A DNA stretch of 64,000 nucleotides, from positions 5,921,664 to 5,985,663 of the forward strand of contig CM074762.1 of NCBI GenBank assembly GCA_037355855.1. Reading direction: 5' to 3'. The notes below the pieces were generated by a model. That model made no database searches, had not been told where the DNA came from, and saw only the letters and a list, made by a program, of their open reading frames with translations. Source of the stretch: Pseudo-nitzschia pungens. Lineage: Eukaryota > Bacillariophyta > Bacillariophyceae > Bacillariales > Bacillariaceae. Of this stretch, positions 34,649 to 44,319 are shown in pieces. The position numbers and the translations under genes are program-made. Positions within the stretch are counted from its first letter, which is position 1; each line of letters opens with the position of its first letter.

Positions 34649-35462
34649 ATTTCAATTCCTGTAATAGTTGTTGTTTGGGTTTCACCTACACCAAACAATC
34701 TCAACACTTTCACCTACTTTTACAACACCACGTTCAATACGTCCTGTTGCTACAGTTCCTCGTCCAGTAATTGAGAAAACATCTTCAATTGCCATTAAGA
34801 ACGTTTTTTTCAGTGTCACGCTCTGGTGTTGGGATATATTCATCAACAGCATCCATTAATGCAAAGATTTTATCAACCCACTCGTTGTCACCACGTTTAA
34901 GACTAGGATTTGCTGTAATAGCTTCAATAGCTTGTAAAGCTGAACCTGGACAAATTGGAATATCATCACCTGGGAAATCGTAAGCAGATAATAACTCACG
35001 AACTTCTAATTCAACTAATTCTAATAATTCTTCATCATCAACTTGATCTTGTTTGTTTAAAAACACAACGATATCTGGAACACCTACTTGTTTTGATAAT
35101 AAGATGTGCTCACGAGTTTGAGGCATTGGACCATCAGCTGCTGATACAACTAAAATAGCACCATCCATTTGTGCTGCACCTGTAATCATGTTTTTAACAT
35201 AATCCGCGTGTCCTGGACAATCTACGTGTGCATAGTGACGAGTTTGAGTTTCATACTCAACGTGTGCTGTATTAATTGTAATACCACGAGCACGTTCTTC
35301 TGGTGCTCCATCGATATCAGCGTAATCTTTGATTGCTGAACCACCTTCTAATGATAAAGTTGCAGTAATTGCTGCAGTTAATGTTGTTTTACCGTGGTCA
35401 ACATGACCAATTGTTCCAATATTAACGTGTGGTTTTGTACGTTCAAATTTTTCACGTGCCAT
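34649..35462 (-). pseudogene. tufA: Elongation factor Tu, C-terminus lost in gap, two frame breaks
   Basis: EF-Tu delivers aminoacyl-tRNA to the ribosome. The N-terminal GTPase domain is intact: GHVDHGKT (19-26), DCPGH (81-85), NKQD (136-139). The frame fails at a T7 run on the + strand (34804-34810) where six are expected, after RDTEK. It fails again at 34693-34695, where two A rather than three restore the conserved [14 protein letters not shown]. The final ~135 residues are in the N run. Both breaks are one-base homopolymer expansions close to a contig end, so error is likely. rps10 normally follows and is not visible. Confidence 0.9.
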
Positions 35463-35600
35463 TATAAAATTCCTTTAAGTTTTAAAAAATTACAATTAAA
35501 TTTTTAGCTTGTAGCGAGATTTATTATTTGATCAGAGATCCTCAGTGATCTCAGATACTGAGTGTGAGTGATCCAAGATCTTCTAAGGTTGGAATTGAAA

Positions 35601-36072
35601 TTAATATCTAAAATGTGCGAAAGCTTTGTTAGCTTCAGCCATCTTATGAGTTTCTTCCTTTTTCTTAATAGTATTACCAATTTCGTTAGCAGTGTCAATA
35701 ATTTCATTTGCTAATTTGATAGCCATACTTCTTCCAACTCTTTGCTTTGAATATTGGATAATCCATCTTAATGAAAGATTTGTTGCTCTAAATCGACTTA
35801 CTTCAATCGGTACTTGATAAGTTGATCCACCAACGCGTCGTGCTTTAACTTCAACAACAGGACTAGCGTTTCGAATTGCATTTTCAAATACTTTTAGTGG
35901 ATCTTCATTTGTTTTTTGTTGAATGATCTCAAATGCATCGTATACAATTTTTTTCGCAATTGTTTTTTTTACCTGATTTTAAAATTCGTGTGATAAGTAA
36001 ACTAACTAGATAACTATTATAAACAGAGTCAGTTTCTGGAAAACGTTTTTTTGAAATATTTCTACGTGACAT
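35601..36072 (-). pseudogene. rps7: 30S ribosomal protein S7 with one-base frame break
   Basis: It starts MSRRNISKKRFPETDSVYNS. The frame breaks at an eight-base run (35963-35970) where seven would continue into the conserved [15 protein letters not shown] and [17 protein letters not shown] segments, ending AFAHFRY. With the extra base ignored the length is 156 residues, the family norm. S7 nucleates 30S head assembly, so real loss is unlikely. It follows rps12 in the usual str-operon order. Confidence 0.9.
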
Positions 36073-36093
36073 AAATCTGAATATTATTATTTA

Positions 36094-36468
36094 TTAAGCT
36101 TTTGGTTTTTTAACACCATATTTTGAACGACCTTGTCGTCTATCTTTAACACCACCTGTATCTAAGGCCCCACGAACGATATGGTATCTTACCCCGGGTA
36201 AATCTTTTACTCGACCACCACGAATTAAAACAACTGAATGTTCTTGTAAATTGTGTCCAATCCCAGGAATATAAGCTGTTACTTCAAACCCTGAACTTAA
36301 TCTTACCCGAGCAACTTTTCGAATTGCTGAGTTTGGTTTTTTAGGTGTTGTTGTATAAACACGTGTACAAACTCCTCGTCGTTGTGGACAATTTACAAGA
36401 GCTGGAGATTTTGTTTTCTTTTTAATAGCGATACGTCTTGAACGAACTAATTGCTGAATAGTTGGCAT
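36094..36468 (-). CDS. rps12: 30S ribosomal protein S12
   Basis: A 124-residue decoding-centre protein starting [22 protein letters not shown]. The conserved [17 protein letters not shown] and [17 protein letters not shown] (P-site loop) are present. It is one continuous gene with no trans-splicing, as in red-lineage plastids. Confidence 0.97.
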   Translation of the reverse strand: MPTIQQLVRSRRIAIKKKTKSPALVNCPQRRGVCTRVYTTTPKKPNSAIRKVARVRLSSGFEVTAYIPGIGHNLQEHSVVLIRGGRVKDLPGVRYHIVRGALDTGGVKDRRQGRSKYGVKKPKA

Positions 36469-36495
36469 AAAAATTTTAAAGTCTTTTTAAATATG

Positions 36496-36714
36496 TTATT
36501 GATCAGTTGAATTTAAACCATATTTTTTCATGAATCGTTCAACTCGTCCTTCACTATCAATCATAACTTGTGATTTTGTGTAAAAAGGATGATTTGCTAA
36601 CCACATATCAACTTGAAGTTCTGGTTTTGTTGAACCAATTAACCCTAACGGCTTCCCATCACATAAAACGGGAGTTTGTGAAAACCATTCTGGATGTAAA
36701 TCTGTTTTTGGCAT
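36496..36714 (-). CDS. rpl31: 50S ribosomal protein L31
   Basis: A 72-residue L31 starting MPKTDLHPEWF, with WLANHPFYTKSQVMIDSEGRVERFMKKYG at the C-terminal half (two shorter blocks). It lacks the zinc-binding cysteine set; only one Cys is visible. It lies in the usual red-lineage slot between rps9 and rps12. Confidence 0.93.
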   Translation of the reverse strand: MPKTDLHPEWFSQTPVLCDGKPLGLIGSTKPELQVDMWLANHPFYTKSQVMIDSEGRVERFMKKYGLNSTDQ

Positions 36715-36736
36715 AATATTTTGTTGTAATAGAAAT

Positions 36737-37144
36737 CTAACGTTTTGAGTATTGAGGAGCTTTTCTTGCTTTTCTTAATCCATATTTTTTACGCTCTTTA
36801 ATTCGTGCATCACGAGTTAAAAATCCATGTGGTTTTAGCGTGATTCTATGTTGTTCATTAATTTTGCATAATTGTCGAGCCACACCTAATTGGATTGCTT
36901 CTGCTTGTCCTGTAAGACCACCACCTTTTACATACGCAACAATATCGAATTGCGTATTTAAATTAACAGTTTTTAACGGAGCTAAAACTGTTGATAAATA
37001 GGTATCGTTATATTGTAAGTAGTGATTTCCAGAAACTTTATTAATTGTAATGTTTCCTTCACCTGGTACTAAGAAAACTCTTGCCACGGCTTGTTTTCGT
37101 TTTCCTAGTCCAATATCAGTTTTTTGAAAAATTAACTTTGTCAT
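36737..37144 (-). CDS. rps9: 30S ribosomal protein S9
   Basis: A 135-residue protein with GLGKRKQAVARVFL, GGGLTGQAEAIQLGVAR and the C-terminal RKKYGLRKARKAPQYSKR tail, which reaches the P-site tRNA. It follows rpl13, the universal pairing. Confidence 0.96.
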   Translation of the reverse strand: MTKLIFQKTDIGLGKRKQAVARVFLVPGEGNITINKVSGNHYLQYNDTYLSTVLAPLKTVNLNTQFDIVAYVKGGGLTGQAEAIQLGVARQLCKINEQHRITLKPHGFLTRDARIKERKKYGLRKARKAPQYSKR

Positions 37145-37169
37145 AAGTATTTCTTATTATTTTATTTAC

Positions 37170-37628
37170 TTACTTTGTATTTTTAATACTTGTATAAAGA
37201 TTTGTAACATCAATCTCGATTGGATTCTGCGCTTGATGAACATGAGTATCACCATTATAAATTTTTAATCGTCTCATCAATCTTTTTCCTTCTGTGTTTG
37301 ATAACATACGTTTCACAGCACGTTCAATTGTAAAACGTGGAAGACAATCTACAACGTTTCGAATTTTTAATGAACGACCTGGTCTACCAGGATTTCTAAC
37401 AATGTAATGTTTAGCCGTTTCATTTACAACAATTGCTTCGGCGTTAATTAAAACTACGTAATCGCCTGTATCTACAGATGGATGGTATTGTGATTTGTTT
37501 TTGCCTTTTAGCAAACCTGCAATTACAGTTGCTAATCGACCTAATGTTTGTCCACTGCAATCAATAACATACCAATTACAGTTCTTATAATCTTGAGTTG
37601 GTAAGAATGTTTTATTTAGTGAGTTCAT
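37170..37628 (-). CDS. rpl13: 50S ribosomal protein L13
   Basis: A 152-residue protein with NWYVIDCSGQTLGRLA, YHPSVDTGDYVVLINAE and VKRMLSNTEGKRLMRRLKIY, typical of L13. It is 26 nt upstream of rps9. Confidence 0.96.
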   Translation of the reverse strand: MNSLNKTFLPTQDYKNCNWYVIDCSGQTLGRLATVIAGLLKGKNKSQYHPSVDTGDYVVLINAEAIVVNETAKHYIVRNPGRPGRSLKIRNVVDCLPRFTIERAVKRMLSNTEGKRLMRRLKIYNGDTHVHQAQNPIEIDVTNLYTSIKNTK

Positions 37629-37666
37629 AATTTTTTTTAATAGGTAAAAATAATTATCTAGGAGTA

Positions 37667-38620
37667 TTATTGTAAAATAATACCCAATTTATTTTTTAAT
37701 GTCGAAAAGACTTCGATTGATGATTTTCGACCAAAATTCTTAAGTTCTTGAAGCTTTTCAGGTGAATATTGTAATAAATCTCCCACTGTATTTATCTGTG
37801 CTTTTTTCAAACAATTATAAGCTCGAACAGATAATTGCAATTCTTCAATTGCAATATTTGTATATGGTTCGATACTTAAAGATTGAACTTTAGGTTCGAA
37901 TTTATTAATTTTTGCTGACTGTTTCTTTTCAACTAATAAACTAAATAAATCAATAGTAACTTGCGCTGCTGATTTAAATGCTTCATCGGGTGAAATACTA
38001 CCATTTGTCCAAATATCTAAAAATAATCGTTCAGTTATGTTGTTTTCTTTATCGTAAATGTTTTCGATCTTAAAATCAACTTTTTGAACAGGCATAAAAA
38101 TTGCATCAAGTTGAAGATAATGTTCATCATCATCATTATCATCTTCTTCTAAAAATGTTTGGGATGCTAATTTATATCCAGTACCATATTCAAATTTAAA
38201 TTCAATTTCAATTACATTAGCAGTTGAAATTGTCATAATATAATGATTTGGATTTACCAATTCTAAATCTGATGGTAATTGGATTGAATCAGCTGTAACT
38301 ACCATTGGTCCTTGAATCTTCAAACGACCAAATTGAGGTGATTGAGAATTGCCACGTAAAATAACACCTTTTAAATTTAGTAAAATTTCAAGAATATCTT
38401 CACGAACCCCAGGAATAGTTGAAAACTCATGACTCACTCCGGCAATTCTAACCGCGGTGATGGCAATTCCACCTAAATCATTTAGTAGTACTCGTCGTAA
38501 TTGATTACCAATCGTAATTCCTTGACCAGATTTTAAAGAATTTATTAAAAATTGTCCATGACAAGCCCCTGATTCGATCTTGTCAGATTTAAGGCATTTT
38601 ACTGAAATGTTATTTATCAT
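37667..38620 (-). CDS. rpoA: RNA polymerase subunit alpha
   Basis: A 317-residue alpha subunit of the plastid-encoded polymerase. It has the N-terminal dimerisation domain (GQFLINSLKSGQGITIGNQLRR), an acidic insert near 160-170 (EEDDNDDDEH), and a C-terminal helix-hairpin-helix domain (IEELQLSVRAYNCLKKAQI). It lies between rps11 and rpl13. Confidence 0.96.
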   Translation of the reverse strand: MINNISVKCLKSDKIESGACHGQFLINSLKSGQGITIGNQLRRVLLNDLGGIAITAVRIAGVSHEFSTIPGVREDILEILLNLKGVILRGNSQSPQFGRLKIQGPMVVTADSIQLPSDLELVNPNHYIMTISTANVIEIEFKFEYGTGYKLASQTFLEEDDNDDDEHYLQLDAIFMPVQKVDFKIENIYDKENNITERLFLDIWTNGSISPDEAFKSAAQVTIDLFSLLVEKKQSAKINKFEPKVQSLSIEPYTNIAIEELQLSVRAYNCLKKAQINTVGDLLQYSPEKLQELKNFGRKSSIEVFSTLKNKLGIILQ

Positions 38621-38641
38621 TTGATTTTTTAAAACTAAATT

Positions 38642-39034
38642 CTAAACGCGACGACGTTTAGGAGGTCGACATCCATTATGTGGAACAGATGTGATATCTT
38701 GAATTGATGTAATTTCTAATCCTGCCCCTTCAATGGCTCTGATTGCAGTTTCACGACCTGATCCTTGTCCTTTTACTAAAATATCTACACTTTTTAGTCC
38801 GATACTTACTGCATCAATGGCTGCTTTTTCAGCAGCAGTTTGTGCAGCAAATGGAGTACTTTTTCGTGCACCTTTAAATCCTGAACTTCCAGCTGATGCC
38901 CATGAAAGGGTATCACCATTTGGATTCGTAATAGTTACAATGGTATTGTTAAACGTTGATTGAATATGAACAACACCATTTCTTAAATTACTTTTGTCTT
39001 TTCTAATTGTTGATTTTCTAGTTGTTTTTGGCAT
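38642..39034 (-). CDS. rps11: 30S ribosomal protein S11
   Basis: A 130-residue protein with [20 protein letters not shown] and the C-terminal [19 protein letters not shown]11 lines the mRNA exit region of the platform. Confidence 0.97.
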   Translation of the reverse strand: MPKTTRKSTIRKDKSNLRNGVVHIQSTFNNTIVTITNPNGDTLSWASAGSSGFKGARKSTPFAAQTAAEKAAIDAVSIGLKSVDILVKGQGSGRETAIRAIEGAGLEITSIQDITSVPHNGCRPPKRRRV

Positions 39035-39070
39035 ATAAAAATTTCAAATAAATCCAATGCTAGTATAAAA

Positions 39071-39442
39071 TTATTTCTTTTTACCTGTAACAGTCTTTTT
39101 AACTCCACGTCTACTACGTGCATTTGTTCGAGTTCGTTGACCTCGAACAGGTAAACTATTTCGATGTCTTTTTCCGCGATGACAATTAATTTCATTTAAT
39201 CGTTTAATATTTAAACCATTAAATCTTCTTAAGTCACCTTCTAATTTTAAATCACTATCTTCTAACGTTTGACGTAAAGCTACTGCTTGTTCTGTTGTTA
39301 AATCATAAACACGGGTATCAAAATCAATATCGGCAATTTCAACAATGTTTTTTGCCGACGTTAGACCGATTCCATGAATATAAGTTAAGGCGTATGCAAT
39401 TTTTTTATTTCTGGGTAAATCAACACCAACTAATCTTACCAT
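39071..39442 (-). CDS. rps13: 30S ribosomal protein S13
   Basis: A 123-residue protein with MVRLVGVDLPRNKKIAYALT, the helix-two-turn-helix core, and the basic C-terminus RGQRTRTNARSRRGVKKT. It forms inter-subunit bridges. Confidence 0.97.
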   Translation of the reverse strand: MVRLVGVDLPRNKKIAYALTYIHGIGLTSAKNIVEIADIDFDTRVYDLTTEQAVALRQTLEDSDLKLEGDLRRFNGLNIKRLNEINCHRGKRHRNSLPVRGQRTRTNARSRRGVKKTVTGKKK

Positions 39443-39463
39443 TTTATAAACTCCTTTATACTA

Positions 39464-39577
39464 TTATCCTTGACGTTGTTTGTGTTTCGGATTTGGACAA
39501 ATTACCATAATTTTACCATGACGTTTAATTACACGACATTTGTCACACATTTTTTTTACGGAAGGGCGAACTTTCAT
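39464..39577 (-). CDS. rpl36: 50S ribosomal protein L36
   Basis: A 37-residue zinc-ribbon protein starting [21 protein letters not shown]. The zinc ligands are two Cys (CDKC) plus a later Cys and His ([12 protein letters not shown]). Standard length. It lies between secY and rps13. Confidence 0.96.
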   Translation of the reverse strand: MKVRPSVKKMCDKCRVIKRHGKIMVICPNPKHKQRQG

Positions 39578-39606
39578 TGTTTAATTTTTAAATAATTATT
39601 TTTATT

Positions 39607-40872
39607 TTATCGATAAATCTCTGAGTAGTAAATGTTACTAATTTCACGTTTTAAATCTAAAATTACACCACCTAGAATTAAAAAAGATGTGGTACTTAAT
39701 CCACTTAAACTTGTAATGTTTAAAGTAGATTCAATAAAATTAGGCACAATTGTTATGAATGCAAGTAATGTTGCACCCATTAATGTAATTCTTTGAATTT
39801 CTTGTTTTAAGTAAAATATTGTTTGAACGCCTGGTCGAACACCTGGAATTTTAACTGCTGATTTTTGTAATTGATCCGAAATATCTTTTGGATTTAAAAC
39901 AATTGATGAGTAAAATGAACTAAAGGCTAAAATTAAAACAAAATAACCGATCCAGTAAACCCATTTAAAATCGGTAAGGAAATTTAAGGATTGGAATACA
40001 CCTAAATTAATTAAATAATTCGGAATTACTAAAAAACTAGTTGTCAAAATAATAGGCATTACACCCGCTTGATTAAAGCGTAATGGGAGATAACTTCGAC
40101 TTTTTTTCTTCCCAGACGAACGTTCATATTCTGCTGAACTACGACTTAAACGCTTTGACGAAATTAAGTTAATAATAAGAGTAGAATTTTGTAGTAATAC
40201 GATAGCATAAAGGGCAAATAAGATTAAACTTACAAGTCCAACCATTGACATAACTGAAAGAACGGCAGTATTGTCACGATTTTCATTAACAATCTTATCA
40301 ATAAGATTTGGTAAATTTGAAACAATATTGATATACACTAATACAGAAGTACCATTTCCTAATCCATAATCTGTAATTACTTCACTTAACCATAAGACAA
40401 TCATAGCTCCAGCAGTTAACCAGATAACAATTTGACTTGCTAGAATTAGATTCCAATCAAATAATATTGGACGAAGATAAAGAGTAAGTCCAATACTTTG
40501 AATAATTGCTAAAATTACTGTAATATTTCGCGTTAAACGACTGATTTCACGTCGACCTTGAAAATCTCCTTCTTTTTGTAATTTAGCTAATTGTGGAGAA
40601 AAACCAATCAGAAATTGAAGAATAATTGTTGCATTAATTGCTGGGAAAATATTTAAAGTAAATAACCCAATAATAATAATCTTATCTCCTAAAAATGTAC
40701 GTATTAAATTTTTAGCAACTAAATTTTGTTGAATTGCAGCTGCTAATTCATTGTGATCAATTCCAGGAACTGGAAGAAAGGTACCAGCTCGAATAAATAG
40801 GAGGATTATAAACGTAATTAAAATACGTGGTAATAAAGCTTTTAGAAGCTGAAAACTAAATTTAATTCTCAC
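39607..40872 (-). CDS. secY: Preprotein translocase subunit SecY
   Basis: A 421-residue thylakoid translocase channel with about ten hydrophobic helices. Visible SecY blocks are PVPGIDH near the N-terminus, the plug/helix-2 region, and QSIGLTLYLRP, with PGVRPGVQTIFYLK in the cytosolic C-terminal loops. It lies in the ribosomal cluster between rps5 and rpl36, as in bacteria. It partners the secG-like gene at 2.9 kb. Confidence 0.95.
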   Translation of the reverse strand: MRIKFSFQLLKALLPRILITFIILLFIRAGTFLPVPGIDHNELAAAIQQNLVAKNLIRTFLGDKIIIIGLFTLNIFPAINATIILQFLIGFSPQLAKLQKEGDFQGRREISRLTRNITVILAIIQSIGLTLYLRPILFDWNLILASQIVIWLTAGAMIVLWLSEVITDYGLGNGTSVLVYINIVSNLPNLIDKIVNENRDNTAVLSVMSMVGLVSLILFALYAIVLLQNSTLIINLISSKRLSRSSAEYERSSGKKKSRSYLPLRFNQAGVMPIILTTSFLVIPNYLINLGVFQSLNFLTDFKWVYWIGYFVLILAFSSFYSSIVLNPKDISDQLQKSAVKIPGVRPGVQTIFYLKQEIQRITLMGATLLAFITIVPNFIESTLNITSLSGLSTTSFLILGGVILDLKREISNIYYSEIYR

Positions 40873-40903
40873 AGTTTATTTTTTTAAATTTTATAAATTA
40901 TTT

Positions 40904-41428
40904 TTAATTTAAGTCTCGGACTTTTGACACTTGTGCCTGCGTTGTTAAATTTTGTAAAGCACAAATAGATGCTCTAGCATTATTTAATAAATTATTAGAA
41001 CCTAACTGTTTTGCAATGACATTTTTAACACCTGCAACTTCTAATACGATTCTAACCGCTCCACCTGCAATTACCCCCGAACCCTCAATCGATGGTCTCA
41101 TAATTACCTTACAAGCTCCATAATTTCCAACAACATTATGTGGAATACTTAATGATTTTGTAATTGGTAATTCAATTAAATTCTTATGACCATCTGCCTT
41201 TGCTTTTTTAAAAGCATTTACTACATCATCTGCCTTTGCAACACCAACACCAACTTTTCCATTTTCATCACCAATTACAACAATGGCACGGAAACTTAGT
41301 TTCTTCCCACCTTTTGTTACTTTTGAAACTCGACTAATTTTAATTAATCGTTCAACAAATTTTGGCTGACGACGTGAATTTTGTTTTGCTCTACGTTGTT
41401 TTCTTAAATCAGTACTACTATCACTCAT
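40904..41428 (-). CDS. rps5: 30S ribosomal protein S5
   Basis: A 174-residue protein with the double-stranded RNA-binding region FVERLIKISRVSKVTKGGKK and the blocks VVIGDENGKVGVGVAKA and GSGVIAGGAVRIVLEVAGV. It follows rpl18. Confidence 0.97.
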   Translation of the reverse strand: MSDSSTDLRKQRRAKQNSRRQPKFVERLIKISRVSKVTKGGKKLSFRAIVVIGDENGKVGVGVAKADDVVNAFKKAKADGHKNLIELPITKSLSIPHNVVGNYGACKVIMRPSIEGSGVIAGGAVRIVLEVAGVKNVIAKQLGSNNLLNNARASICALQNLTTQAQVSKVRDLN

Positions 41429-41464
41429 AACATTTAATTGATCTATATTGTATAAATTTTAAAG

Positions 41465-41872
41465 TTAAAATTTTAATCCACCTGCTCTTGCTCCATCTGC
41501 TAAAGCTTTGATACGACCATGATATAAGTAAGGACCACGATCAAAAACAATTTTTGTAATGTTTTGTTTTAAACTCAGTTCAGCTAATTTTTCTCCTATC
41601 AATCTAGATGCGTCACATGTACGGCCAGTCGATAAGGTAAGTTTAATGGAACGATCTAATGTAGAACAAGTTAATAAAGTTTTTGATGTCGTATCATCAA
41701 TAATTTGTGCATAAATATTCTCATTAGAACGGTAAACCGATAAACGTGGACGGTCTACTGTACCTTTAATATTTCCACGTAATGCTTCACGTTTCAATTT
41801 TCTATATTTATTAGGTTTTAATTTTTTGTTTTTGTTTTTTAATTTTAATAAAGTCCGTCTAGAAAGTTTCAT
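41465..41872 (-). CDS. rpl18: 50S ribosomal protein L18
   Basis: A 135-residue 5S rRNA-binding protein. A very basic N-terminus is followed by [20 protein letters not shown] and the C-terminal [20 protein letters not shown]. The N-terminus is slightly longer than in bacteria. An unusual 127-nt spacer separates it from rpl6. Confidence 0.95.
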   Translation of the reverse strand: MKLSRRTLLKLKNKNKKLKPNKYRKLKREALRGNIKGTVDRPRLSVYRSNENIYAQIIDDTTSKTLLTCSTLDRSIKLTLSTGRTCDASRLIGEKLAELSLKQNITKIVFDRGPYLYHGRIKALADGARAGGLKF

Positions 41873-41930
41873 AATTTTGTGGGGTTTAAGTTAAAATTTT
41901 GAGAATTCACTAAAAAATTAGCAAAGTTTA

Positions 41931-41993
41931 TTGGTTTAAATTACCGCAATTACCGGAGGGCTGGAGACAGCTGGTAGCTTGGCAATTTAAATC
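41931..41993 (+). other. GC-rich foldable spacer between rpl6 and rpl18
   Basis: On the + strand a 10-bp outer stem (GGTTTAAATT about 41932-41941 with AATTTAAATC about 41984-41993) encloses TACC/GGTA and an apical GCTG-GAGA-CAGC hairpin with a GNRA-type loop. The core 41943-41983 is far richer in G and C than the surroundings. On the minus (operon) strand the outer stem has an A-C mismatch and a TCTC loop. Not recognised: the conserved SRP RNA loop motif is absent. Confidence 0.45.
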
Positions 41994-41999
41994 AATATG

Positions 42000-42536
42000 T
42001 TATTTTCCAGCTTTTCCAGCTTTACGAAGAATTTGTTCATTTTTATAAAGAATTCCTTTTCCCTTATAAGGTTCTGGTTGTCTCCAAGATCTGATATTAG
42101 AAGCAAATAAACCTAATAATTCTTTATCACATGATTTTAAATTGATTGTCGTATTTTGAACAACTTCCACTGAAACCGCTTCTGGAATATCAATGTTAAC
42201 AGGGTGACTATAACCTAAATTTAAAACAATTTCTTTTCCTTGAACAGCTGCTCGATACCCAACACCTTTCAAAATTAACGTTAATTCAAATTGTTCTGAA
42301 ACTCCAATCACCATGTTGTTGATTAATGTTCTATATAAGCCATGCATAGAACGAAGACTACGAGTTTCATTTTTTAAACTAACGGTTAAGGTATTTTCAT
42401 TTTGTTGAATATCAATCGTTTGAGGAATTGTCGTTTCTAACGTTCCAAATTTACCTTTTACGACAATTACTTCACCGTTCCAATTTACATCAACATTTGC
42501 AGGTATAATAATTGGTAATTTTCCTATTCGTGACAT
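42000..42536 (-). CDS. rpl6: 50S ribosomal protein L6
   Basis: A 178-residue protein starting MSRIGKLPIIIPANVDV, with the C-terminal L6 signature PEPYKGKGILYKNEQILRK. Normal length. It follows rps8. Confidence 0.96.
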   Translation of the reverse strand: MSRIGKLPIIIPANVDVNWNGEVIVVKGKFGTLETTIPQTIDIQQNENTLTVSLKNETRSLRSMHGLYRTLINNMVIGVSEQFELTLILKGVGYRAAVQGKEIVLNLGYSHPVNIDIPEAVSVEVVQNTTINLKSCDKELLGLFASNIRSWRQPEPYKGKGILYKNEQILRKAGKAGK

Positions 42537-42552
42537 TTTTGAAACTCCTTAT

Positions 42553-42951
42553 TTACCAAATATAACATAATACTTCACCACCAATCCCAAGCTCCTTTGC
42601 TTTTAGATTTGTCATTACGCCTTTTGATGTAGACATAATTGCAATTCCTAAGTTATCTAGAACTTTTGGTAATTCTTTTGAATTTGCATAAACACGTAAT
42701 CCTGGCTTACTTACACGTTTAATTTTATTAATTACAGATTTTCTAGATTTTCCTGAGTATTTTAAGAAAAGTAATAAGAATTTTTTATTATCTTCTTGGT
42801 AATCTTCAAAATCTACAATAAAACCTTCTTCTTTTAAAATATTTGCAATTGCTACTGACATCTTTGTAACAGGAATCTGAACAATTTGATGTTTTACCAT
42901 AGTAGCATTGCGAATTCTTGTTAACATATCTGAAATCGTATCTGTTACCAC
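42553..42951 (-). CDS. rps8: 30S ribosomal protein S8 (GTG start)
   Basis: A 132-residue S8 with [20 protein letters not shown] at the N-terminus and [20 protein letters not shown] at the C-terminus. The frame is open 26 codons further upstream, overlapping rpl5. However, a GTG at 42951 preceded by AAGGAG gives exactly the family's N-terminus and length. Confidence 0.92.
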   Translation of the reverse strand: MVTDTISDMLTRIRNATMVKHQIVQIPVTKMSVAIANILKEEGFIVDFEDYQEDNKKFLLLFLKYSGKSRKSVINKIKRVSKPGLRVYANSKELPKVLDNLGIAIMSTSKGVMTNLKAKELGIGGEVLCYIW

Positions 42952-42980
42952 AATTTTCTCCTTATCAAATATAGTTTTAT

Positions 42981-43698
42981 TTATTCTTGTGACCAACGTT
43001 TTCGTTTTAAATGTCTCTTGCGATCCCAAACTTGACTAACTTCTGAATATGAAGAATATTTGTCATAATAACCACAGTCATTTAATGGAAAACGTAAGAA
43101 CTTGAAAAGAATCATTCCATTTAAAATTTTATCCATTGATGTTGATTGGTATTTTGGAGAAGAGTGTTCTAAAACAATCGTAATTGTACATCCTCGTGCT
43201 TGATCCACATCATCATAATTGATTTCTGGGAAAATTAATTGTTCCTTTAAACCAAATGTATAATTTCCAGCTTTATCAAAACTTCTTAATGATAAACCAC
43301 GGAAATCACGAATTTGAGCGAATGTGAAGAATAATAATTTTGTTAAAAAAAGCATACATCTTTTCGCCACGTAAAGTCACACTTAAACCTAATTCCATAT
43401 TTTCACGAATTTTAAATCCAGCGATGGCTTTTTTAGATCGTGTGATAATTGGTTTTTGGCCACTAATTTTTTCAAATTCTTCAATATTTTTTTTCAAAAT
43501 ACTTGTATTTTGTGCTGCTAAGCCAAGACCGCGATTAATTTGAATTTTTTTTAATTTTGGAACTGTATGAGGATTTTTAAATCGAGAAGGACTATTATTG
43601 ATTAAAATTGGTTTAATACCTTCTTCATATTCTTTTTTGATATCTTCCAATAGATTATGAATATCACCAATTTCTTCTAGTGAATGTTGATTTAGCAT
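42981..43698 (-). pseudogene. rpl5: 50S ribosomal protein L5 with one-base frame break
   Basis: The upstream frame (43698 down to about 43350) has L5 blocks such as KKIQINRGLGLAAQNTSIL, KPIITRSKKAIAGFKIREN and [11 protein letters not shown]. The downstream frame continues with [18 protein letters not shown]. They meet at a seven-base run (43345-43351) where six would keep one frame of 238 codons. L5 anchors 5S rRNA and is essential, so this is probably a sequencing error. The C-terminus, beyond the bacterial length, is extended by roughly 50 residues. Confidence 0.9.
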
Positions 43699-43709
43699 AT
43701 TAAATTCTT

Positions 43710-43943
43710 TTAATTTATTTTTACATTAGAATGATCAATCGGAGCTTCAAATTGTTTAATTTCACCGATTTCATTCTCAGTAGTTGGTTTCACATGTTTG
43801 AATTTTAAATTAATTCCTTGAACAGTAACTTTTTTATTTTTGCGATCTACTTTAATAACTTCGCCAGTTTCATTTTTATAAAAACCAGAAATAATAGTTA
43901 CCTGATCACCAACTTTTACATGAAGTTTTTGCTTTTGTGCCAT
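43710..43943 (-). CDS. rpl24: 50S ribosomal protein L24
   Basis: A 77-residue KOW-domain protein (KLHVKVGDQVTIISGFYKNE) that initiates 50S assembly. It directly abuts rpl14 with no spacer. Confidence 0.94.
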   Translation of the reverse strand: MAQKQKLHVKVGDQVTIISGFYKNETGEVIKVDRKNKKVTVQGINLKFKHVKPTTENEIGEIKQFEAPIDHSNVKIN

Positions 43944-44309
43944 TTATAAAACCTCCGGAGCTAATGAAACAATTTTTGAAAGATTCTTATCACGAATTTC
44001 ACGCGCGACAGGTCCAAAGACTCTAGTACCACGAGGATTATTTTCAGGATTTACAATTACTGCAGCATTATCATCAAATCTAATATACATTCCATCTGGT
44101 CGACGGATAGTTTTTTTAGTTCTTACAATAACTGCTCTAACTACATCAGAACGTTTAATAGGCATATTTGGAATTGCTTCTTTCACAACGGCAATAATAG
44201 TATCACCGATTTCAGCATATTTTTTATTTCCACCTAATATTCGAATACACATAACTTTTTTCGCACCTGTGTTATCAGCTACGGTTAAAATTGTTTGAGG
44301 ATAAATCAT
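43944..44309 (-). CDS. rpl14: 50S ribosomal protein L14
   Basis: A 121-residue protein with [20 protein letters not shown] and [17 protein letters not shown]. Near-universal length. Confidence 0.97.
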   Translation of the reverse strand: MIYPQTILTVADNTGAKKVMCIRILGGNKKYAEIGDTIIAVVKEAIPNMPIKRSDVVRAVIVRTKKTIRRPDGMYIRFDDNAAVIVNPENNPRGTRVFGPVAREIRDKNLSKIVSLAPEVL

Positions 44310-44319
44310 AAAATACTAT

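Noticed and set aside
35504..35707. 67-codon minus-strand ORF near rps7
   Set aside because: It is out of frame with the recognisable S7 sequence, which occupies the same strand and region.
41931..41993. Plastid SRP RNA (ffs) as an explanation for the foldable spacer
   Set aside because: The conserved domain IV internal-loop sequence expected next to the GNRA loop is missing, so I left it unnamed.
42952..43029. N-terminal extension of rps8
   Set aside because: It overlaps rpl5 and is not family-like. The GTG at 42951 with a good ribosome binding site gives the standard protein.
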